Shown here in pieces: positions 8,518 through 14,799 of a stretch of 64,000 nt of DNA (its first letter is position 1; every line of letters begins with the position of its first letter). The notes under the pieces were generated by a model, which was not told where the DNA came from, made no database searches, and saw nothing but the letters and a program-made list of their open reading frames with translations. A program made the translations under genes and the position numbers. The stretch is taken from positions 1 to 64,000 of the forward strand of contig NZ_JAAWWD010000037.1 in NCBI RefSeq assembly GCF_021404545.1. The letters run 5' to 3'. This stretch comes from Aestuariivita sp. Its GTDB lineage: Bacteria > Pseudomonadota > Alphaproteobacteria > Rhodobacterales > Rhodobacteraceae.

Positions 8518-9177
8518 ATGAACCAGACCCTCAGGACACAGAAACCGACAGGGAAACCCACCCGCCGGACCGCCTCGAAAGAGGTGCGCCGCCAGCAGTT
8601 GATCACATCCACGATCAACTCCATCGCCAAATACGGGATCGGTGGGACAACCATGTCCACGGTGACGGACGATGCGGGTCTGTCGCTGGGGATCGTGAAT
8701 TTCCACTTTGAAAGCAAACAGAAGCTTTTTGAAGAGACGCTGCTCTTTCTTGCGCGCGAGCATCACGAGCATTGGCAGACAGGCTACAAGGATGCGGGCC
8801 TGGGCGCGGCCGACAAGCTGCGCGCGATCGTGGGCGCGCATTTCCATCCCAAAATCTGCACGCGCAAGAAGCTGGCCGTTTGGTTTGCGTTTTACGGCGA
8901 GGCGGGCCGTCGCAAGGTCTATCGCAAGCTGATCGAGGATATCGACGCTGAACGGTTCGAGATCAGTGTCCAGCTTTGCGAGAAGATCGCCGAGGAGGGG
9001 GGCTATCATGGCATCCCGCCCCGCCAGATCGCCAATATGCTGGAGTCGCTTTATGACGGGCTCTGGCTCGACATTCTGACCTATCCCGGCAGCTATTCCC
9101 GCGAGACCGCGCAGGACCATGTGCTTGCCTTTCTCGCCAGCATCTTTCCAGAGCATTTCGCCATGCCCGACTTTTAA
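8518..9177 (+). CDS. TetR family transcriptional regulator (BetI-like)
   Basis: A 219-aa regulator. The N-terminal HTH (about 25-70) reads RRQQLITSTINSIAKYGIGGTTMSTVTDDAGLSLGIVNFHF, the form typical of BetI-like TetR proteins; the C-terminal BetI-type ligand domain includes VWFAFYGEAGRRKVYRKL and LYDGLWLDIL. It is the last gene of the plus-strand transporter operon. It probably represses this operon through the 4243-4256 palindrome and responds to the transported amine; that link is inference. Unlike classical betI, no choline dehydrogenase (betA) or betaine-aldehyde dehydrogenase (betB) gene is nearby. Confidence 0.88.
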   Translation: MNQTLRTQKPTGKPTRRTASKEVRRQQLITSTINSIAKYGIGGTTMSTVTDDAGLSLGIVNFHFESKQKLFEETLLFLAREHHEHWQTGYKDAGLGAADKLRAIVGAHFHPKICTRKKLAVWFAFYGEAGRRKVYRKLIEDIDAERFEISVQLCEKIAEEGGYHGIPPRQIANMLESLYDGLWLDILTYPGSYSRETAQDHVLAFLASIFPEHFAMPDF

Positions 9178-9209
9178 GACCTGAAGGTCATCACCGACAC
9201 CGCACCGAA

Positions 9210-9236
9210 CCGAAAAAGCCCGGTAGGCTTTTTCGG
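9210..9236. terminator. Strong hairpin terminator after the tetR-like gene
   Basis: CCGAAAAAGCC-CGGTA-GGCTTTTTCGG forms an 11-bp perfect stem with a 5-nt loop; the T-run lies within the 3' arm. It ends the transporter–regulator operon and separates it from the flavin oxidoreductase gene starting at 9272. Confidence 0.8.
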
Positions 9237-9271
9237 CGAAAAGACGCTTTGACTTCAAGGAGCACCGACAA

Positions 9272-11356
9272 ATGAGCCGCGATCCCCGTTACGACATCCT
9301 TTTCGAGCCGGTCAAGATCGGTCCCGTAACAGCGCGCAACCGGTTTTTTCAGGTCCCCCATTGCACGGGAATGGGCCACATGCGCCCGCGCACCCTTGCC
9401 GCGATGCGCGGGGTCAAGGCCGAGGGCGGCTGGGGCGTTGTGTGTACCGAATACAACTCCATCCATCCCAGCTCGGATGATCTGCCGCACCCTTCGGCCG
9501 CGCTTTGGGACGACAGCGATGTGCGCGCGCATACGCTTATGACGGATGCGGTGCATGAGCATGGATCGCTTGCCGGGGCCGAGCTGTGGTATGGCGGCGC
9601 GCGCAGCGCCAACCTGATGACGCGGATGACGTCGATGGATGTGGCCAGCCTACCCAATCTGGCCGGGCACCCGTTTCAGACCCGCGCGATGGACAAGACC
9701 GACATCCGCACCCTGCGCCACTGGCACAAGCGCGCCGCCCTGCGCGCGCGCGAGGCGGGGTTCGACGTGGTCTATGTCTATGCGACCCATGGTTATCTGG
9801 TGTCGAACTTCCTCAATCCGCGCATGAATACCCGGTCCGACGAATATGGCGGTAGCCTGGAAAACCGCCTGCGTTTGACCCGCGAGCTGATCGAGGAGAC
9901 CAAGGAGGCCGTTGGCGACCGCTGCGCCGTCGCGGTGCGGTTTTCGGCGGATGAAGAGATCGGCCAGGATGGCCAGCCGATCTATGGCGAACGCCGCGAG
10001 ATGCTGGAGATGCTCGCCGAGCTGCCGGATCTGTGGGACATCAATATCGCCGATTACTCGCTGGAGATGGGCGTGTCGCGCTTTGTCAAGGAAGCGGCGT
10101 TGGAGCCTTACATGGAATGGGTGAAATCGGTGACCACCAAGCCCGTGGTGACCGTGGGCCGCTTTACCTCGCCCGATACGATGGTCAGCCAGGTCAAACG
10201 CGGGATCACGGATTTCATCGGGGCGGCGCGCCCCTCCATCGCCGATCCGTTCCTGCCCAGAAAGATCGAGGACGGGCGTCTGTCGGCCATCCGCGAATGC
10301 ATTGGCTGCAATATCTGTTATTCCGGCGATGGTCTGGGCATCCCGATCCGCTGCACCCAGAACCCCACCATGGGCGAGGAATGGCGCCGCGGCTGGCATC
10401 CGGATGTGATCACCGCCAAGGGCTCCGACGCACGCGTGCTGATCGTGGGCGCAGGCGCCGCGGGGCTGGAGGCCGCGCGCGCGCTGGGCAGTCGCGGCTA
10501 TGAGGTGATGCTGGCCGAGGCCACGCGCGAGATCGGCGGGCGGATAACCCGCGAGGCCGCCCTGCCGGGGATGAGCGAATATATCCGCGTGCGCGATTAC
10601 CGCGAGCAGCAATTGACCCAGATGACCAATGTGGAGATTTTCCGCGAAAGCCGCCTGGCCGCACAGGATGTCTTCGCGGTGGAGGCAGACCATGTCGCCA
10701 TCGCCACCGGCGCGCGGTGGCGCCCGGACCGCTTTGATGAGGAGGTCTATCTGCCCATCGCCACCGGCGAGGCCGCAGCCCGCGTGTTCACGCCCGACGA
10801 CATCATGGATGGCACCTTGCCGGACGGGCCGACGGTCGTCTTTGACGGCGACGGCTATTATATGGGCAGTGTCATGGCCGAACGGATCCGGGCCGAGGGG
10901 CATGCGGTTACCTATGTCACACCCTCCGACAGCGTCTCGCACTGGGCCGGCAACACGTCGGAGCGCTGGCGCATCCGCACGCATCTGATGGCGCTGGGCA
11001 TCCGGATCGAGACCGCGCAGACCGTGATGGGCTTTGATGGCGCCGAGGCGCTGCTCGAATGCGCCTATAGCAGAGCGGAGAAGGCGGTCGCGGCACGTAA
11101 TGTGGTGATGGTCACGGCGCGCAGGCCCAATGACGCGCTCTTTCATGCGGTGCAGGCCGAGGCGGGGCCGGACGGTCTGCCCTTCACCCTCACACGGATC
11201 GGCGATTGCGAGGCGCCCGCGATCATCGCGGCCGCCGTCTATGCCGGGCACCGCTATGCGCAGGAACTGGACGCAGAGGTGGATATCGATGTGCCGCTGA
11301 AACATGACCGTGTGGATGTGGGCCTCGACAGTGGCGCGCTGGCGCGCTGGAAATGA
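9272..11356 (+). CDS. NADH:flavin oxidoreductase/FAD-dependent demethylase-like protein (DgcA / TMA dehydrogenase superfamily)
   Basis: A large multi-cofactor flavoprotein, 694 aa. Order of domains: N-terminal Old-Yellow-Enzyme FMN TIM barrel (about 1-340; YDILFEPVKIGPVTARNRF, NPRMNTRSDEYGGSLENR); a 4Fe-4S motif CIGCNICYSGDGLGIPIRC (C-x2-C-x3-C-x11-C) near 347-365; then a second dinucleotide domain (VLIVGAGAAGLEAARALG, about 389-406) and a C-terminal NAD(P)/ADP-binding part. This is the layout of trimethylamine dehydrogenase, DgcA and N-methylproline demethylase, which oxidatively demethylate N-methylated amines. AAGGAG about 10 nt upstream supports the start. The stop overlaps the next start as ATGA. 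Substrate not assignable; dimethylglycine, N-methylproline or another N-methyl compound are candidates. Confidence 0.88.
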   Translation: MSRDPRYDILFEPVKIGPVTARNRFFQVPHCTGMGHMRPRTLAAMRGVKAEGGWGVVCTEYNSIHPSSDDLPHPSAALWDDSDVRAHTLMTDAVHEHGSLAGAELWYGGARSANLMTRMTSMDVASLPNLAGHPFQTRAMDKTDIRTLRHWHKRAALRAREAGFDVVYVYATHGYLVSNFLNPRMNTRSDEYGGSLENRLRLTRELIEETKEAVGDRCAVAVRFSADEEIGQDGQPIYGERREMLEMLAELPDLWDINIADYSLEMGVSRFVKEAALEPYMEWVKSVTTKPVVTVGRFTSPDTMVSQVKRGITDFIGAARPSIADPFLPRKIEDGRLSAIRECIGCNICYSGDGLGIPIRCTQNPTMGEEWRRGWHPDVITAKGSDARVLIVGAGAAGLEAARALGSRGYEVMLAEATREIGGRITREAALPGMSEYIRVRDYREQQLTQMTNVEIFRESRLAAQDVFAVEADHVAIATGARWRPDRFDEEVYLPIATGEAAARVFTPDDIMDGTLPDGPTVVFDGDGYYMGSVMAERIRAEGHAVTYVTPSDSVSHWAGNTSERWRIRTHLMALGIRIETAQTVMGFDGAEALLECAYSRAEKAVAARNVVMVTARRPNDALFHAVQAEAGPDGLPFTLTRIGDCEAPAIIAAAVYAGHRYAQELDAEVDIDVPLKHDRVDVGLDSGALARWK

Positions 11357-11844
11357 GCGCGGCGATGCATCCAGATTATCTTGAGACGCTGCTTCTCTAC
11401 TACGAGGAAGAAATCGAGGGGGAGGCCTATTTCGCCGAACTGGCCGGGGCCTTCGACGACCAAGCGCATCGGGATAAGCTGACGCTGCTGGCGCGCGTCG
11501 AACGCCATGCGGCTGAAGCTGTGACTCCGCTGATCGCGCGGCACGGCCTGACCCCGCGCGACACTGCGGCCCTTGTGGCCTCGGGTCAGGCAGAGGCGCG
11601 CGCGACCGCTGCCGACTGGCCTGCCCTGCTGGCCGAGATGACCGAGAGCTATCCGGGATATCTGCGTGATTTCCGCGCATTGGAGGCGATGGGCCCGCCT
11701 GCGGATCGCGCACGCCTGTCGTTTCTGAGCGCGCATGAGGTCGCCGCCCTGGCGTTTCTGGCGCGCGAGGCCACCGACCCCGATCAGAGCGCCGCCCCCT
11801 TGCGGGATTACATCGCCACCGCGCCCGATACCTTGGTGGGATAG
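11353..11844 (+). CDS. Ferritin-like/rubrerythrin-like hypothetical protein coupled to the demethylase
   Basis: A 163-aa, all-helical protein whose ATG overlaps the upstream stop (ATGA), implying coupled translation. Seen: an acidic N-terminal helix LLLYYEEEIEGEAYFAEL (about 12-29), a KLTLLARVERHAAEAV helix (about 42-57), and a C-terminal SAHEVAALAFLAREA helix (about 122-136). The repeated E and ExxH spacing resembles carboxylate-bridged di-iron ferritin-like folds. It is not a standard rubrerythrin, as no rubredoxin Cys pairs are present. Tight coupling to an FMN/Fe-S/FAD enzyme suggests a role in oxidant or formaldehyde handling or electron transfer, but this is inference and the protein is effectively of unknown function. 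Confidence 0.72.
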   Translation: MSAAMHPDYLETLLLYYEEEIEGEAYFAELAGAFDDQAHRDKLTLLARVERHAAEAVTPLIARHGLTPRDTAALVASGQAEARATAADWPALLAEMTESYPGYLRDFRALEAMGPPADRARLSFLSAHEVAALAFLAREATDPDQSAAPLRDYIATAPDTLVG

Positions 11845-11848
11845 GGCG

Positions 11849-12070
11849 ATGCTGCTGCGATCCGCCCTGCTCCTTGCGCTCATGCTCAGCCTCGCGCCGA
11901 CCGTTCAGGCGGAGCCTTCGACGACCAAGGCCGAGCCAAAGGAGACGCCGGAGTGCCAAAGCTGCTCCGCCCGTCACCAGCGGCTCAAAAAGCTCAAAGA
12001 TGTGGGGTTGCCGCCGCCCAAACCCGCCCCGCCAGAGACTGCGACGGTGCCAGGGCCCAAAAGATCCTGA
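11849..12070 (+). CDS. Small secreted protein with CxxC motif, unknown function
   Basis: A 73-aa ORF starting at ATG 11849, 4 bp after the ferritin-like gene; the track shows a longer frame from 11735, but that part is out of register with the real upstream gene. Seen: a signal peptide (LLRSALLLALMLSLAPTVQA) cleaved near residue 21, then a short charged region with ECQSCSARHQR (C-x2-C) and a Pro-rich tail PPPKPAPPETATVPGPK. It is too short for a domain assignment. It is probably the last gene of the demethylase operon. The CxxC is not followed by His, so it is not a c-type haem site. Confidence 0.6.
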   Translation: MLLRSALLLALMLSLAPTVQAEPSTTKAEPKETPECQSCSARHQRLKKLKDVGLPPPKPAPPETATVPGPKRS

Positions 12071-12138
12071 CCCAAAGCTCTGGATTGTTGCGGCGCATTG
12101 CCCTCTGATGCGCATCGGGTAACGGCAAGGGCGGGCGC

Positions 12139-13122
12139 ATGGTCCAGCTGCATGATCTGAGCCTCAAATGGCTCACTTCGTTTCGCGAGACGGCGCGCAG
12201 CGGTTCGGTCCGCGAGGCCGCCTTGCGTCTGGGGTTGGTGTCCAGCACCGTCTCTTACCACATCCGCTGTCTTGAGGAGGCTGTGGGCGCACGGCTTTTG
12301 ATCCACAACCAGCGCCCGATCAAACCCACCTTTGAGGGCGAGGCATTGGTGGCGGCCATCGACACCGCGTTTGTGGCGCTGGAACAGGGACTTTTTCGGC
12401 TGTCGCTGCCGGATCTGTCGACCCTGTCGCAGACCATCCGCGTGGCCACGATCGAGGATCTGGACGCCGACATCATTCCCGGCCTCACCCATGCGCTGCG
12501 CCAGCGGTTGCCAAACTGTACGTTCGCTTTTTTCACCCGGCCCAGCCACGAGGTCCGCCGGATCGTGGAGCGGGACGAGGCCCATATCGGCATCGCGGCC
12601 CGCCCCGACCATCCCGACGGGCGTCTTCTGGAAACACCGCTTTTGACCGACCCGTTTCTGTTGGTGGTGCCCGCCGCCGCCCGTTTCACCGCCGAACAAT
12701 ATCTGAGCGACCGCACGGGGCTGGCCTTTCTCAACTATGGCGCGGGCCAGTTCATGCGCAGCCGCATCGATGCGGAACTGTCGCGCCGTAAGCTGATGCT
12801 GAAAAACGGAGGCGAGTTCGACAGCACCGCCGCCATTCTGGGGACCGTCGCCACCGGGGGCGCCTGGACGATCACCACCGCGCTGAACTATGCGCGGCTG
12901 TCGCGGCTGCACGATCAGATCCGCCCGCTGGCGATCCCGCGCGGCAGTTTCTCGCGCTATATTTCGTCGTTCCACCCCGAGAGCTTTCCCGGCGATCTGG
13001 CGGCACTTTTGCGGGCCGAGATCGTGCCGCTCCTGCGGACCCGGATGATCTCACCCACGATTGAGGCCGCCCCCTGGCTCAGGGATCAGTTCCAGACCCT
13101 AAAGGAGGATGGGAAAGGTTGA
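12139..13122 (+). CDS. LysR family transcriptional regulator
   Basis: A 327-aa regulator with an N-terminal winged HTH (about 8-65: LKWLTSFRETARSGSVREAALRLGLVSSTVSYHIRCLEEAVGARLL) and a C-terminal periplasmic-binding-protein-like effector domain (about 95-300). The last 24 nt overlap the 3' end of the convergent mttB-like gene. It lies between the demethylase operon and the mttB/dimethylglycine dehydrogenase divergon, so a role controlling one or both is plausible. A TTCG-N11-CGAA site at 14683-14701 is a candidate target. Confidence 0.9.
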   Translation: MVQLHDLSLKWLTSFRETARSGSVREAALRLGLVSSTVSYHIRCLEEAVGARLLIHNQRPIKPTFEGEALVAAIDTAFVALEQGLFRLSLPDLSTLSQTIRVATIEDLDADIIPGLTHALRQRLPNCTFAFFTRPSHEVRRIVERDEAHIGIAARPDHPDGRLLETPLLTDPFLLVVPAAARFTAEQYLSDRTGLAFLNYGAGQFMRSRIDAELSRRKLMLKNGGEFDSTAAILGTVATGGAWTITTALNYARLSRLHDQIRPLAIPRGSFSRYISSFHPESFPGDLAALLRAEIVPLLRTRMISPTIEAAPWLRDQFQTLKEDGKG

Positions 13123-14622
13123 GCGGATCGCGCTGTCCTGTGCATGGCTCAGATGGTCGGGGTGATGCTCGTCGAGGATCGCGCGCACCGCGTCGCGCGC
13201 CCGGTCCCAGGCGGTCAGCGCGCCGCGCTCGGCCCAGGTCCTGGGGTCTTGGCGATCCGCAAGCCGGGGGTAGAGGTAATCGCGCTCCATCGCGTCCTGC
13301 GTCTGGCCCGCGCCCAGAAAATGCCCTTCGCCGCGCACCACGTCGCAGATCGTGTCGAACCCCAGCGTCTCGTCGGTCACTTCGACGCCGCGCAGCGCGC
13401 GATAGACGGTGCCCAGCATTTCGTTATCCAGCACGAACCCCTCGAAACTCGCCCCCAGCAGCGAGGCTGTCATGCCTGAGCTTTCATAGATCAGGTTACC
13501 CCCCGCAAGCCCCGCAGCCAGCGCGGCGATCCCCTTTTCGGCGCCGTATTGCGCGTCAATCGCCTTGGCATCCGTCATCGACGAGGCCACGCCCGACGGC
13601 AGCCCCAGCCAGTTCGAGAGCTGGGCCGAGGCCGCGTTCATCACCGCCACCTCGCCGCCGCCGCCCGCAAAGGCGCCGGTGCGCAGGTCGATCACCAAAG
13701 GCCAGTTCGAAAACACCATCGGGTATCCGGGCTGGATCGCATGGACCATCACGAGGCTCGCCAGCGTCTCGGCCAGCGACATCGCCAGAAACCCCGCCAG
13801 CGGGGCAGGCGCCGTGGCCCCCGATTGCGCCGCCGTGATGCAGGAGACGGGGATTTTGTGATCGATGCAGGCATAGACCACATCGACCGCATCCTCGCCA
13901 TAGCGCAGGGGCGAGATCACCGGGCTGATATGGGCCTTCATGAAGGGCCGTTCGGCGAACCTGCCCTGTCCGCCGGCCACGATATCGAGCATCCCGACGA
14001 TGGGCGCCACATGCTCGGCCAGGGCAAAGGACGTGGCGATCGGTTTGGTGGTGTTGCGCACCAGCGCATAGGCGGTGTTGATATCCAGATCGAACACCTC
14101 CGGCACATCGGTGGCCACGCAGCAGCGGGTGAACCAACTGACATTGGGCAACCGGTCCTGAAGCCGGGTGAAATCATGCAGGTCCTGCAAAGTCGACGGG
14201 CGGTAAAGCCGCGTCTCGATATCCAGGGTCTGGACCGCCGCGCCACCGGTTCCAAAATGCACTGCCTCGCCGCCCACCTCGATGGACCGGTCGGGGTCGA
14301 TCCCGTGCAGCCAGAACCGTTTGGCCGCACCCGCGATGGCATCCTCGACCAACGCACGGTGAAAGACCACGCGATCACCCCGCGCCTCGGCGCCCGCGCG
14401 CAGCAGATCGCCCGCCAGCCGGGCCGGCACCTCGCCCATCCCCAGATCCGACAAAAGCCGTAATGCGGTGTCGTAGATCCTGACGATCTGGGCCTCGCTC
14501 AGCGGGCGGTATTGCCCGCCCCGCTGCCCGGGCGGGGCAGGGTTCGGCGCGCCGGTGGCCCGGTGCTGATGACGCGATTTGCGCCCCCCGGCCCGGCGTC
14601 TGGGTGCGGTCTGGTCCGTCAT
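13099..14622 (-). CDS. Trimethylamine methyltransferase family protein (MttB superfamily, non-pyrrolysine)
   Basis: About 507 aa. Start ATG 14622 (MTDQTAPRRRAGGRKSRHQ) is preferred over the track's 14784, because the basic, low-complexity N-terminus is typical of these proteins and the extra 54 residues look non-coding. Recognisable parts: YRPLSEAQIVRIYDTALRLLSDLGMGEVP, VHFGTGGAAVQTLDIETRLYRPSTLQDL, and a glycine-rich TIM-barrel core. The frame is uninterrupted, so the amber-encoded pyrrolysine of archaeal MttB is absent; such members (e.g. MtgB of Desulfitobacterium) demethylate glycine betaine or related quaternary amines onto a corrinoid protein. No corrinoid-binding protein or RamA-type activase is present in the window. 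Divergent from the dimethylglycine dehydrogenase-like gene. Confidence 0.85.
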   Translation of the reverse strand: MTDQTAPRRRAGGRKSRHQHRATGAPNPAPPGQRGGQYRPLSEAQIVRIYDTALRLLSDLGMGEVPARLAGDLLRAGAEARGDRVVFHRALVEDAIAGAAKRFWLHGIDPDRSIEVGGEAVHFGTGGAAVQTLDIETRLYRPSTLQDLHDFTRLQDRLPNVSWFTRCCVATDVPEVFDLDINTAYALVRNTTKPIATSFALAEHVAPIVGMLDIVAGGQGRFAERPFMKAHISPVISPLRYGEDAVDVVYACIDHKIPVSCITAAQSGATAPAPLAGFLAMSLAETLASLVMVHAIQPGYPMVFSNWPLVIDLRTGAFAGGGGEVAVMNAASAQLSNWLGLPSGVASSMTDAKAIDAQYGAEKGIAALAAGLAGGNLIYESSGMTASLLGASFEGFVLDNEMLGTVYRALRGVEVTDETLGFDTICDVVRGEGHFLGAGQTQDAMERDYLYPRLADRQDPRTWAERGALTAWDRARDAVRAILDEHHPDHLSHAQDSAIRSTFPILL

Positions 14623-14682
14623 TGCCGCCAGTGGCCCCGCAAACCCCGCCCATTTCAAGACAATTCGAGGAATGCGCAAGAA

Positions 14683-14701
14683 TTCGTCATCAGGTATCGA
14701 A
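14683..14701. promoter_or_regulatory. TTCG-N11-CGAA inverted repeat, candidate LysR operator
   Basis: Within the 177-bp divergent region between the mttB-like gene and the FAD/GcvT gene lies TTCG-tcatcaggtat-CGAA, a T-N11-A inverted repeat as used by LysR regulators. Further TTCG copies flank it (near 14664 and 14705). The LysR gene at 12139 is the nearest candidate regulator. Pattern seen; function inferred. Confidence 0.4.
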
Positions 14702-14799
14702 AAATTCGAACCTGCCCCCTTCGCAGTTGCGACGCAGGCTGCGTTCGGGGTGAGTATCCGCGTGCGCCATATGGGCGTCTGCAACGAAAGGGACCCCTC

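Noticed and set aside
7291-9258. 655-aa minus-strand ORF
   Set aside because: Antisense shadow of the ABC ATPase and TetR genes, which have strong motif support. Its product is full of His/Arg/Gln and matches no family.
9650-12115. 821-aa minus-strand ORF
   Set aside because: Antisense to the demethylase, ferritin-like and small secreted genes. Long open antisense frames are expected in GC-rich coding DNA.
13099-14622. Pyrrolysine (amber) readthrough in the MttB-family gene
   Set aside because: No in-frame TAG occurs in the ORF, so Pyl is not encoded.
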